This document shows, in pieces, positions 35,530 to 47,998 of a DNA stretch of 64,000 bases. Below the pieces are notes generated by a model, which did no database searches, was not told the origin of the DNA, and worked only from the letters and a program-made list of their open reading frames with translations. The stretch covers positions 66,320 through 130,319 of the forward strand of contig VXCM01001993.1 in assembly GCA_014773175.1 (NCBI GenBank), in the 5' to 3' direction. How positions within the stretch are numbered: the first letter of the stretch is position 1; each line of letters starts with the position of its first letter. Source of the DNA: Lucifuga dentata. Taxonomy: Eukaryota > Chordata > Actinopteri > Ophidiiformes > Bythitidae. The position numbers and the translations under genes are program-made.

Positions 35530-37510
35530 TTTCCTATTAAAACTTACTTTAATGTCATGCCAAAATGAGTTCTCGTCTATTTTCTTTCAGTCCTGCTCCT
35601 CCCCATGGAAATAATAATTAAAAAAAAAAAACTGAAAAATAATCAGAATGGTCCTATATTATATGATGCATAATGTGCTCCTACAGACACTGTAAAACTG
35701 GTTAAAGTTTAACAGGATATACTGGACAAACATTCTTCCTTTTCCTTGAAGCTTAAGGCTCAAAATCTTTCTAGGAGATATTTATGTTGTCAGTGTGTGC
35801 TCCATTCAGCATACACTGACTTCATACCACTACTCAGAGTTTTGGCTGAGGAATTTTTACAGTGCCTTGGCAGAAAGGATCAAAAGGTAAGTGGCAAACA
35901 CAGTGGATTTATGTCGTTCTGACTGCTGTATTTTGCTATATGTAAGGTTTAGGTAAATAAGGTAAATGTTTAAGGTAAAAGCCAGATTGAAAATCCACCT
36001 TGTATCAGCTTGACCCATACAGATTTTGAGTTTTTCTAGTGTGAGGCATCAGGTTTTAAAAGTCTTAAGGACAACAGGATTCCTCAACTTCTGATGAGAA
36101 TGTAATTGCATTTAAATGACTTTATTAACTGAAGTTCACAAATAATCACTGAAATAGGTATAACCAACACCTGTTATACATATAAACCTGTGTAATTAAA
36201 GTTATCCTTAATCTACACACCATGATTGATAATTGATTTTCTGGGCATCAGTGCTTCTCTGATGTATTCAAACGACATTGCTAATTGGCTAAACCAGGTG
36301 TGTGTTCCCTTGGTCAAGAGTTGGTGCCTCTTGGATATTAACTGGTTAAAACACACCTGATTTATATGACTCACGGTATAGCTTGTTCACAGTGACGTGT
36401 TTTTGACGTCATCGTGCGGAAGTGGTGGGCAGCAATGGAAAGTAAATGGCGCTCGGAATATCTCAGAATACAGCAGTTTACAGCAGAATATAAAAGATAT
36501 ATATATATATATATATATTAAAAAATAGCTTTGTGTGATGGCAGAGACTCTTACTGTTATTTTAAGCACGGTGAAGACCTGGTGTTTTAGATGAAACGAT
36601 GTGCATGGAAGGCTTGCTGCTTCCCTCCGATGTCCGCGCTGTCAGGGGAGCCGTTCTGAGCCGCGATATGAACAAAGAAGAGATGCAACATTCCTTGCTT
36701 CTGAAAATCCGCAGCTTGGAGGCATTGTGACGCATTGTGGATTCGTAAACTTTTATGGTGGTATTTTCCAGCTTGTAAATGTAGTGAATCTCAGCCACAG
36801 GGCGTGGTACCTCTTACATCCAGGACAAAGTGCATTCACACAGAAAATCACCTTGTGGACAAACAAATGGAAGGAGCGAGTGATAGAGATGTTCCCATAC
36901 CTTCATCAAGAGCTGGTGTGTTTTGGTGAAAGTTTAGACATCATCTCACCACTTCTTATTCACCTTCACATATTTCAAACACTAATACAAGCACTTCCGC
37001 CCACCAGTCGCCTTTCGCGCGGAAAAGCGAACGGATGTTACGTCATCTGTAAACCTATCGTTACCGTGAAAGCTAATCTGAGTTTACAAACTTAACCATT
37101 CACAAAATGGTGAATGTGCAATAAACGTTATCATTTTATAGCTTTTAGATAGAGCTGTGTCAAAGTACAGTTGAAGCTTCACAGAAAAGAATGCAGTGAT
37201 TTGTTATAAAATTCCACATAGCTGGCTCTGACAATGAGCTAAGTTAGTCAGGTCCTACTCGTGATAATGCTGATTTGTTAATTATATGCCTGCAGTTACT
37301 TTGTGGGAGAAATCTGCAAGAGTTTGACTGTGGACAGTGAGATTCCAGCGAGACGGAGTGTTTGGTGAGTTTTATTTTATTGACTGATTTTTAAGAGAAT
37401 GAATGGTCATGTTATGTAGATGTTTAAGAACTTTATACATTTATTTGCATCGACCATAGTTTGTACAGACTCAGTTTTTTTTTTTTTCTCTAACGCAACG
37501 AGACAACAGG
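35530..37510. other. Intergenic stretch, no gene recognised
   Basis: 36390-37090 has ETS-like CGGAAGTG twice and CRE-like TGACGTCA/TTACGTCA, and is more CpG-rich than its flanks. An imperfect hairpin (GTCAGTGTGTGC / GCATACACTGAC) lies near 35790-35822. No exon or transposon ends could be defined. Confidence 0.35.
36496..36519. repeat. (AT)n microsatellite
   Basis: About 11 TA units. Confidence 0.9.
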
Positions 37511-38058
37511 AATGCTGCATTCCAGTTACCTCGGAAGTCGGATTTTTCCCAGTCGGAATTTCCGACTTCCGACCTCAAACTGTTCCAGCCAAACAAAAAC
37601 GCAAGGCTGAACGCCAATAAATATTGTAAGATTAAATAAAATTTGTAATAAATGCTAAACAACGTTAGACTACAGGACTGTTTGGATTGTGTTGATATGC
37701 CCGCTGTGATATTATCACAGTGGGAATTAAACATTTGTACAGATATGTTCTGAAATTATTTACACTTGTGAACCAAAGGTAAACAGTTACACTTATTTAG
37801 TTAGTTAACTTGGCGATATATTTTGACCGTTTTATTTTAATGTTATATGTTTATTCGGCTGTTAACTGATCTTACATTCACAAAGCTCGCTTCATGGGCG
37901 CTGCCATGTTGAGTGACGTCATACTCGTGAAGTCGGGGTACATACATAATTTTGGTTCGAGTTTCCCGGTTGGAGCTCCGACTTCAAATGTCGTTACAAC
38001 GCATTTTTCCAAGTAGGTCTGAAAAATCCGAGTTCCAAGGTAACTGGAACGCAGCATT
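37511..38058. mobile_element. Foldback DNA element, 548 bp
   Basis: AATGCTGCATTCCAGTTACC at the left pairs with GGTAACTGGAACGCAGCATT at the right, and the pairing continues for about 40 bp. The interior has no coding capacity. No clear target-site duplication could be fixed by eye. Confidence 0.75.
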
Positions 38059-38274
38059 AGCCTCTGTCTCAGTCAGTGTTTAAACACAGCTGCTGATATC
38101 AGCTTTGTGATAAAGTCAAACAAGAGCAATGAAAATAACTTTGTAATGATGGTAGAATCCGTGTAAGAATCGTTTCTTACTTGTTTATGCACAGGCAGCA
38201 GCACATCACATCCGGTAAACAGCGTTACATGATAGAAATATGCATTTTATTCAGCATTCAGTAGGCAGCTAGAA

Positions 38275-38760
38275 ATTATTGGTTCAAAGAACGTTCCTTC
38301 AACGCTACTCCAAACGTTACCAAAACGTTATTTTAACAAGTTCCTACAACGTTTTTGTGGCAAGTTTTTAAAAGGTTCCTAGAACGTTGCTTGTGTGGTC
38401 ACAAGAACGTTATAATGTTTTAATAACGTTAGATACCAAACATCTTTGGAATGACATTTTTGTGATATTTTCAAAGTTGTGTTCCAAGAATGTTTTTTTG
38501 CAGGAAGTTTTTAAATGGTTCTTAGAACATTCCCTCTGTGGTCATAAGAATGTTATTATTTAATGTTTTAAGAACGCGAGATACACTACATTTTTCACAA
38601 AACATCTTTCAAAAGTTCCATAAAAACATTTTTACCTTTCCCAGGTTATATTCATAGAATGTTTCTTGAAGCGAATTTTTAAAGGTTTCGTAGAACCATC
38701 CAAAATTTAAATCAAAGTACAGTTTTAGAAGGCTGTTGTATAACATTATTAAACTTTATT
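38275..38760. repeat. Degenerate minisatellite of AACGTT-containing units
   Basis: About three diverged units of roughly 140-170 bp start near 38347, 38488 and 38655. Each has the pattern AACGTTTTTGTGGCAAG, GGTTCCTAGAACGTT and GTGGTCACAAGAACGTT or a variant. Dense AACGTT palindromes precede them. Confidence 0.6.
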
Positions 38761-39002
38761 AAAACTTTCACACTCCTAAAATGTTTTACAATATTTGAAA
38801 TTTGGTTTCTTAAACTGTTGTCTAACCTCAGCATTTACTCTACAGGAAGAAACATAAAAAAAGCTGAAATGTTTAACAATGGAATGAAAAAAAACTTTAT
38901 TTGAACAAGAACAACTTTATATGAACAAGAAAATAAAAATAGTTTTGTAACTGTCCCCCCCCAAAGGCACCACAGGATTCTGGTCAACTATCTGTATAAA
39001 AA

Positions 39003-39027
39003 CATATATATATATATATATATATGT
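39003..39027. repeat. (AT)n microsatellite
   Basis: About 12 AT units. Confidence 0.9.
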
Positions 39028-39039
39028 CCTTTACACCCA

Positions 39040-39726
39040 CCTTCCCTCTGTGTGGTGCATATTTCAGCATATCAGCCATCTGATGCCCTGCTGAGGTACT
39101 CCTGGATGCATTTTCCTGCAGGCCCCTAAGAACAAAAATAAATAAAAATCATTTATATGGCTTTAGACAGGAGCTGATGGTACTGTAGCTGACATGAAGA
39201 AAACAAAACAGCAGTAAAGAATATTAGTTTAATTCATGCATCTATTCCAGTTCAGAATATTTTGAAAATTTTGTTGTACATATTCTAGATCACAAAACAG
39301 TATTGTAACATTTAGAATTTTGTGTATCAGATGGCGCATGTTTCTAAGCACAAAAAATGAAAATTATATACAAGAGACATTTATCATGTGTCTAAAGTTT
39401 AAAATTGAGAGGCTGTAATATTAGAATGAATAAATAAAACTGATTAAGCTTTCAAAAAGTTCTGAACTGTGGCCTATTTTAAATACTAAGTCTTATTAGT
39501 TTGTCAAGCATAATAATAATAAAATTAATACACAAACCCACACACACACACACACACACACTTAAGCAAAGTGACATCATTGATCAGCAGGTCTTCAAAC
39601 TTCTTTTGTCCTTTCTGCCCTTAAGTCTATAGTTTGCCCAAAGGGCATGACAGTTCCAAGTTTGCAGAATATCCACCTTACTGAGTCTCCAGGAGTTTTG
39701 CCTCCAAAGTCACTCAGGTAGTTAAC
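39040..39726 (-). pseudogene. DUF4806-type protein fragment, frameshifted
   Basis: On the minus strand, after an ATTTCCAG acceptor at 39726, the frame encodes VNYLSDFGGKTPGDSVRWIF, like the start of the DUF4806 domain (xYLxxxGGxxxxDxVRRIL). After a shift, GQKKFEDLLINDVTLLKCV (about 39610-39555) resembles the later part of that domain (GKxxFxxLxxxDVxxxxV). A second block, 39127-39053, gives CIQEYLSRASDG in one frame and MADMLKYAPHRGK in another, like the domain's end. Two frame breaks and a stop make it non-functional. These genes are often repeated in fish genomes. The match is from recalled family pattern and is moderate in strength. Confidence 0.5.
39538..39560. repeat. (CA)n microsatellite at the end of the DUF4806-type fragment
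   Basis: About 11 CA units; on the minus strand it directly follows the conserved KCV codons. Confidence 0.9.
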
Positions 39727-41275
39727 CTGGAAATAAAGTTAAAAAAATAACAATTAATTACTGCAGGGTTCCTGCATACATTTGTGTTAAATATCCCGAT
39801 GTCTTAAAAGGGGCCATAGAGAGTACTATATTTAAGAGATTTTTGGACAAATTATACAGGAATGTTGTAAATGAAATTTGTAAGTTTTTGTTTTTAAATG
39901 GGAGGCTGAATAGGGAACAAGTGGTCAAGTCAATGTTCTTACATATACAGTGCTGCTTGAAAGTATGTCAGTCACTTGAGCAATAGTCTTCTGTTGCTTT
40001 ACAATGATTTTTTTTTTTTAAATGAGAACTAGTTTTTAAAAATGTGAAATAATAGGGTTTAGTGTATCTTTAACTATTCCATGTGCTTGTTTGGAGGGAA
40101 TGATGATTTAATCAATGTTGCTCAGGTTTCACTTACTTTTGCTTTATTTATTTATTTATTTATTGTATACATACACACAGTTCCACAAACAATTAGATGT
40201 AATTGATAAACTGATATTTCATATTGTAAAAAGTAGCTGGTTCTGCAACTTGGAAAGAGACAAGTGGGAGAAAATGGATGGATGAATAAATTAAAAGTCA
40301 TGGTAAAGCATACTGTATTGCTGAAGAGGTTCACATGCTTTTACAGCACTGTTTGTATAAAATTTCTCCAGCAAGGTCTGCACATAAATTTGCACATTTA
40401 AAGAAAATATTTTTTTTTATTACACTTCACATGGCAAATAATTTTCATAATGTTCAAACAAATTTACAAAGTAAAAACTTAATATATATACTTAATATAT
40501 AGTACATATACTTAATCTATTTTGGTTTGGAAGAGTACAGTATATAAATCATAACTGACACTGTGGTATATAGCAAAATGACTGAAGTGGAAATGTATAT
40601 AAGAAAATGTATTTGTTTTATTTAAACTTTTCAGTAATTTGGTACAGTCTGCCAGTGGATTCTTTTCCCACTGAATTCTATATCAAAACCCTGGGAAACC
40701 AAATAGTGCTGTTACCTAGAGTCCACTGCTGAGAATAGACGTCCCAAAGGAGGCGTTTAGATTACAAGCCTGGTTTTCATTACTTGGCCATATCTTTTTC
40801 CCATGGCAGCTCTTGAACCAAAGGTTTCTCTAGTACAGGTCATAAAGCAGGCTGTATACACAGAGTGTTGCTTAATCCTCTTGCCACGTGTTCCACTAGA
40901 GTACTAAAACTATGTCATGTTTTCAGCCTGTGTGGAAGTGGCTCACATGTTCATAGTATGGATGGCTGGCAGATGGAATTCCCAACAATATGACAACTAT
41001 GAAGCCCAGAAAGAAGAAAGCTGCCAGGATAGAATAAAGCAGTCATTGATCAGTGAACAGACTGCCTTAGGAGATGATTTTTTTTTTTTTTTTTTAANTT
41101 TTTTTTTTTTTTTTTTAAATTGATGACCAAGCTCTTGTTCTCTTTTTATATGACTGGATATACAGTAGTTTAACTACAGTAGTTCCTCCTGAAGATTGCT
41201 TCTTTTTTTTTCAGTGGTATTATTCAACATAGGACAGGAAGTTAGAACCCAAATGTAGCACGTTTATCAACCTGA

Positions 41276-41322
41276 TGTGGAATGTATCAGTACCTGAAGA
41301 ACAGGTACTGATACATTCCACA
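41276..41322. repeat. Perfect 21-bp stem-loop
   Basis: Positions 41276-41296 are exactly inverted at 41302-41322, with a five-base loop AAGAA. Nothing adjacent explains it. Confidence 0.9.
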
Positions 41323-41689
41323 AAGCTCTGTTCTGTAATCTGAGGATGTCTTGAAGAGATTCACGTTGTTCTTTTGATGGATGGATGTTCTTCCTGCTTA
41401 CCTAGTGTCAAGGAATGTGGTGAACATAGAGCAGCTGGAAATCTACTTTCCTTTATGGTAGGACTTGGAGCATTTTGTGTGTAATCAGCTCTAACATGAA
41501 TAGGAAGCCAGTGCTGGGAGACTAGCGTTAAGTATGTTCAGATTTATGGGTTCTAGTGGGATCCAAGCTACAGAGTGTTTCTAGCGAGTAGCAAGTTTAT
41601 CAGAACAAGCAGCACATTTTTCAGTGAATGATAGTTATGTGTCAGAACGGCATCTAAGTTTACAGTTGAGGATTGTCAAATCAATCAAT

Positions 41690-42190
41690 CAAAGTTTATT
41701 TATATATCACTTTTCATACAAGTCAATGCAATTCAAAGTGCTTTACAGGCGACTGACAAATTTCAGAAGTATTAGTATNTCATACAAGTCAATGCAATTC
41801 AAAGTGCTTTACAGGCGACTGACAAATTTCAGAAGTATTAGTATGACACTAATGTACATCAAAGTAATAGAAAATACATGGAGTGATAACACATAAAACA
41901 ATTTTTTTTAAAAAAGCAGTAAGAGAAAAAAATTAAGAGTGATTAATTAAAAACAATATGATACTATAAAAAATTATAAAACAAAACACTACATGAAAAG
42001 CCAGGCTGAACAAATGAGTTTTAAGCCTACTTTAAAAAACATCAATATTTTCAGCCTGTTTCAGATCCTCAGGAAGGCTGTTCCAGCAGCTTGGAGCATA
42101 ACAACTAAAGGCTGCATCGCCAGAAGATTTAGTTCTGCTCTTTGGGACAGTTAAGAGCAAAGCTCCAGAGGATCTGAGGGGCCTTTCAAG
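41690..42190 (-). mobile_element. LINE 3' end (L2-like), degraded
   Basis: On the minus strand the frame near 42180-42000 reads KSSGDAAFSCYAPSCWNSLP then, after a stop, SRLKTHLFSLAF, the usual C-terminus of fish L2-like reverse transcriptases, followed by a 3' tail with AAAGTGCTTTGAATTG and AATCAATCAATC-type repeats at the low-coordinate end. A 65-bp assembly duplication flanks the N at 41779. The following 42190-42450 contains a second common fish repeat motif (AGCTGAGTGTCATCTGCATA). Confidence 0.65.
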
Positions 42191-42633
42191 TCAGTTATTA
42201 ATGGGTCAGTTATTAAAATTGACTAAAATATTCTCAAGCAGGGATCTTTATTACTTTAGGCCCAATATTAGTATATCACACTTGTCAACCTTCAGGAAAA
42301 GAAAGTTGTCTCTCATCCAGCCTATATCAGCTCAAGAGGGACTCCAGGTTTGTGAGTGCTGAGTTATCATTAGGGTGTATTGCAACATAGAGCTGAGTGT
42401 CATCTGCATATGAATGGGAATCTGTGACATCATGCGTCTCATGCACAATTCAAGATAAGTAGCACTACTTTCCTGTCACTTATAGTAGGTTTACTATCTG
42501 GCCTAGTGCATATTACAAGTACAGTGTAGTACAAGAGGTCTTCACAGGTCCAAAATTTTGGACCAGATTCAAAGAGGAAACCGATACATAAAATCCTTAA
42601 AAAAAAAACAAATAAAATAAAGTGACTTGACCT

Positions 42634-44092
42634 AATGAGAACCTGATGTAGCGTAAATACTTGGAAGAGGTTGAATGAGTTACGATGCCAGAATTACGAT
42701 CGAATTCTAAAATATGAAGTTTGCACTCGTATTATAGGGCACCAGCTCTTTTAATAAGAGCAAAATTTATTAATCTCAATATTAGAAGGTTTTCTCTTCG
42801 GATTAATAAAAATCAGTCTCAAATAGTTTGAAGTGTGAATTCTTGACCGTCAAGTTATACTCCTACTAAACTTAGAAAGACAACCAAGGCGATATTCCAC
42901 AGTTTAATATTTATTCGAACACGAAGCAAACAAGGAATATAGCAAATGAAGTAAATATGAGTAAGATAGTGAATATACTGTCAAGAAATTGAGCAGCGGA
43001 AGTCAATGAATTTCAGAATAAACCTAAGCTAAGCTAGCGTAATGGAATGTAGCTTTACGAGAGAAATAGAAATTTAGAACGGACATTAAGAAAAGGAATA
43101 ATTAGTTTGCATCACTTCACTTTGGCATAGACAAGACTTCTTACTCGGTGGTGGGATCTCTCGATGATGTGGTGGACTCGGAAGGCCTGGGTCCCGCAGG
43201 GGCCTTCTGCAGCGGCGAGGCTGGATCGGACAGCGTGGAAAACGGCAAGGTTCGACACAAGGTATCGAACCGCGACGTTCTGGCTGGTCGGAGAATGGCT
43301 TGTTGAAGCAGCGGGCTGGGTTTTTGCGCCTCCAGGAGTCCACTAAGAGCAGGTCCTTGCCGCGAGTCAGGAATCTTTGAGCCGAAGGTTCAGTGACGCA
43401 ACAATTGGACCGGATTATAATTACCGAATAAAATCTAAATTAGACGCGTGGCCTTTGCGTAAAATTCAGAGTCTATTCAGGATGAAGTTGATGAGACCGG
43501 CAGGTGAAAAGCACGAAAATCAAAAATGGGATATTTTACCAAAAAAACATTTACAAATAGGAAAAGAAACTTCAAGCCAATGGGATCTGGTGATCTTGTG
43601 GCTTAACAAATCAAAAATCCAGGCGGATTAATTAACAGCGAAGTAAACGCATAAGAATGTAAGGTAGGAAAACACGTGGACATTTAACATGTAAACGCGG
43701 ACAAAAGACGGAGACGAAACGTCCTAGAAAGAACGCAGGGCGTTGGCAGAGCAAAGAGGGCGAGCAGCAGTTCAGCTTTGATTTTTAAACATCTGCTCTT
43801 GCGCGCGCGATGATGTGCACATCCAATTCCATTGTTTTTGGAAAATCGAGGTTGCTGATTGGACGAAGGACGAGAGAGCGTAGCTATTGGATAGAATGTA
43901 AATGCCTCATATAATTTTATGATATTAGAAAAATAGCATCACCTTATTCACCTGTCTGTCGCTGCTCAAGCGTTAATAAACACAATACATCACCTTATAA
44001 GGTCAACATAAATTGATTACATGCTACCTTTCTACTTACTACTGACTAACACACAAGATATTTCCTACAGACTCTAAACATTCAAAGCTACT
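42634..44092. other. CpG-rich block, possible solo LTR (minus orientation) or other insertion
   Basis: Base composition changes sharply: many CG dinucleotides in otherwise CpG-poor DNA. On the minus strand it has promoter-like features in order, CCAATCAGC, a GTTTAAAAATC TATA-like box near 43790, then a long GC-rich stretch, and AATAAA near 42916. The block from 44052 down to 42645 would begin TG and end CA. Flanks carry near-identical 12-mers, GTGACTTGACCT (42622-42633) and GTGACATGACCT (44093-44104). No gag, pol or env coding is present. LTR identity is an inference. Confidence 0.35.
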
Positions 44093-45190
44093 GTGACATG
44101 ACCTGGTTTTGGAGTCAGTTAACTGTATCATTTGTCTTTAGCATTGTTTACAGACAGCATGGTCCTATGCAAAGGTTAATGAGAGAGAGACATACTTCTG
44201 TTGGTTTTGCGGTAATGAAAATAGATTCACGTCTTAGAGTGCCCTTGCTCCAGGCANCATACTTCTGTTGGTTTTGCGGTAATGAAAATAGATTCACGTC
44301 TTAGAGTGCCCTTGCTCCAGGCAAGTAGGTGGCGTAGTAGCACTTTGAACCTGTAGCTGAATGGTGAGAGACTTGGGGAGGTCAAGGAATTTTGGCCTCT
44401 GACTGCAGTTAGGATTCTAATCACAGTTATTCTTCAGTATTGCTNAAGGAATTTTGGCCTCTGACTGCAGTTAGGATTCTAATCACAGTTATTCTTCAGT
44501 ATTGCTACACTGAGGACAGTCCAAACAGTCCGAATAGACCCGAGAATAATTACATCCAATCCAAAAATGTGGTTGACCCAAACAGACTCAAATAGAGAGA
44601 GAACACCAACACTGGCAGCAGCAGGATGCATCACCAATTAACAATACATGTTCCAAGAATCAGTACAAAGTCATGGAACCACACATAAACCACTTTTATG
44701 TTTCATTCTAGGGCCTGCTAAACGGTAATGGTACATGGAATCATGTTACAAAGGTTTATTGATTGTGTGACAGAGATTTGTTGTTTTAGCTCCATGTAGG
44801 GTAGCAAGAGTTTCATTTTCATCATAAGGTTTTCACAACAGTGCCTCCACATAGTTTCTATTTTTTAAGCTGCAGTGCCCACACTTTATCAATATTTATG
44901 GTTTAGATAATCTTCCCTTTTACATGTACATTACCCAAGTTGTTATGAGAAAGAGCTTGTGGAAATATCTTTCCAAGATGTGATTATCATCTCCCTCCAA
45001 GAAAAAAATGTTTAAAATGTCACCCAAGGTAATACAGGATGAAAAAAATTTGTCAGTGAAAAATTGGTTTATTTTTTACTACACTGACTATTGCCTTGTA
45101 TGTGACATCGTTAAATGTGTATTAAAATTGAGTATAAATCATGAATCCTGGTTGTAATTCATTGAAACAGTTACATGTATATTTACAGCA

Positions 45191-45270
45191 TCTCTTTGAA
45201 TAAAGTAAAGTAAACTTTATTGTCCTCGAGAGGCAATTTGTTTTGCAGAAGAAAACCAAAGAAACAACCC

Positions 45271-45301
<31 letters not shown>

Positions 45302-45700
45302 AACAAACAAAAAACCCATCAGATGAAAAACCCTACAGTGATGCATTAATAAACCCAGTGGTCATCGGGATGAATGAGTGCTTGTATCGATTAGTCCTGC
45401 ACTGAGGCAATCTGTATCTTCGACCAGACGGAAGCAGCTGAAACTCTCCATGTAAAGNGTCCTGCACTGAGGCAATCTGTATCTTCGACCAGACGGAAGC
45501 AGCTGAAACTCTCCATGTAAAGGGTGACTCAGGTCAGAGAGGACTAGCCGGGCTTAACTTTGCTCTTGCTGCTTGTCCATGCTTGTCACATGAAGTTGAG
45601 AGAGGTTAGTAAGGTCAATGCCAACTAACTTGCTCCATATCTTAACATCATTCCCCAGTTTACACCTGTTCTTTAAGTTCAGATTCCTGTAGATCAAAGA
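45191..45700 (-). mobile_element. LINE 3' end fragment
   Basis: On the minus strand the reading frame encodes HGEFQLLPSGRRYRLPQCRT then NRYKHSFIPMTTGFINASL and a stop, the C-terminal pattern of a non-LTR retrotransposon polyprotein, followed by a tail with an A/T homopolymer and CAATAAAGTTTACTTTACT. A 64-bp assembly duplication flanks the N at 45458. Confidence 0.6.
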
Positions 45701-46224
45701 GAAAGTTAAAACAGATTCAATGAAGCAATCCAAACATCCAAAAATATGCACATAAAACAACTCAATATTTGATGAGAACTTAACTTTTATTTTAAAATAA
45801 ACAGTAGTACATCAGGCTTAGAGAAAGCTCTCTGAACTCTGTTAGACTTTTCCCAATCATAGCTGCATGGCAGATAAGAATATGACATCAGACTTGTTAT
45901 CTATTCAGTGGCAAAGATAAGACAAATAAAAATGATTTATAGTTTGTCCAAGTAATACAATTTTTTTGTCATACCTAAAAACCATTATATCATATCTGTA
46001 TCTGTGTAAACTTAATAACACGGACACTATAAATGTTGACAACTATGTTGAATACATAATAATAAAAAAAAGAAGAAAAAAACTGCTATTAAGTTAATTA
46101 AATTTGGGCTTCAATTAACTCAGTGAATAGCTTCTTTAGAATAACTGAGTAAGTAGCCACTTGTTGAAATGATGTCCTGGTAGAGTAGTGCTATAAAAAA
46201 ACTATAAAAAAATATTATAAAATA

Positions 46225-46249
46225 ATGAGAGAGAGAGAGAGAGAGAGAG
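46225..46249. repeat. (GA)n microsatellite
   Basis: About 12 GA units. Confidence 0.9.
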
Positions 46250-46401
46250 TGTCATCAAAGTTAATAATTTGTCAGGAGTGTTATTATCACAAGGTCTAAT
46301 ACTGGGTCAGTATGGTTTCCTGTGAGCATTGGACACAGCCTGTGGGTAAGTCTCTCTACATATCTCTTCCATAATTGCAGAGTTTGGAAAGAAATATGGA
46401 A

Positions 46402-46436
<35 letters not shown>

Positions 46437-47998
46437 ATTAGTTTCAAATGTTTTACTTTTATCTGCAATGTCAGGTTCTAGTACTGCTGCAGTCAAACAG
46501 TCTGGCTGCTTTTCTTTTCTATATTTACCGTTAATTGCTTCAGACAGAACCTATCTAGTATTTTTGTTACAGTGTTCTGTGTGGAGGGCTCATATGAGAA
46601 AATAGCACTATTCCAAACTCCTTATTAATTTTCCTTTTTTGTTTATGTAGCTTTACTAACAGGCAATGGAGCTTGACATTGGACAAACTCTAGATACTGC
46701 AGTTAATGTTTGATTTGCTGTATAGTTTGTGAATTTTTGTCAATTTTTTCTTTCAAAGGAGATACAGTTAGGACTCAGTATCAGAGAGTGGTAGATAATG
46801 TAGTGAAAGATAGTGACCAATTTATGAAAAGTTGCAGTATTGGTATGGTGCTATTGTACCCATTAGATGGATTGTTGGTTGACTTTTTTTTTTTTTTCNT
46901 TTTTTTTTTTTTTGGCTGCATAATTAATTTTTAATAATTAAAAAGCATAGGTTTGCCTTTGCTTTGGCGCCAATAGCAAACATAAGGGTGTCAAACATCG
47001 AGTGCGAAAGGCTACAGGTTATCGTTTGAACCAAACCGTTCTGCTGATTTGACTGATTAGCTCTTCCTCTCTGATTGATGGTGCTGATCATTAAAAGCTG
47101 CCGCCTCTTGACCCTATGTGACACATGTTTTGCCACATGGGCATCAGAGGAAAGACACAAAAAAAGAAGACATGAATGCAGATCCATCATGAAAGAAATT
47201 TCTGGACCAATAACAATAAATAAACAATAACAATACAATAAAATTTCTGATAATAATAATAATTTACCTATTGTGTGTACAGACATACAGCAATAATGAG
47301 GACAAATTCTTAAAGATAGTATTTAGATTTCTTATGTATTGACTGGAACTGTAAACAGACAATGAGTGAACTTGAAAGCCTTGGTGTACCAGAAACTGAA
47401 AAGATCCAATCTGTTTTAACGACATTTGATTAAACTCATCAACTCAAGCTCATTGGTTTGCTTCACAGCTGGGGTTCTCAATCCTGCTCTCCCATAACAT
47501 GGAGTCCTGATGGTTTCATTGTAGCCATCTAATCAAGGCATAATTTACATTCAGGAATGCTATTAAATGCAATCAGCTGTCTAATAGGAGAGGAAATTAG
47601 TTGACTGCGGGTATATAGGATCCTGACTCATTTTTGGATGCTATCATCACCAAAGGATCATCAAACCTTTTTTTTTTTTTTTTTTTTTTTTTTCACAATT
47701 AGTTGGGTATATAGGATCCAGACTCATTTTTGAATGCTGTCTTCCCTTTCATCAAAGGTATCCCCAAATAGCCCAACTTTAATTCCAATCTAACAAGTGA
47801 GAATTATTTTTCCTTATTGCTTTTTTCAGTATTTTTTTTCCACAAAGGCTATAAAATACAGGCTGAAGTACAATATATCCCACAATCCATTCCTCTTCTG
47901 TGGAAATGCTTTATAGGCTTATAGGAAAGGCTTCATAGTGACATTCATCAGAAATCCCATCACGATGAGCTCATCTGGATGGAAAAAGTATAGTATGA

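Noticed and set aside
36601..37095. 164-codon open frame on the plus strand
   Set aside because: No recognised domain and mixed composition; retained only as an unexplained segment.
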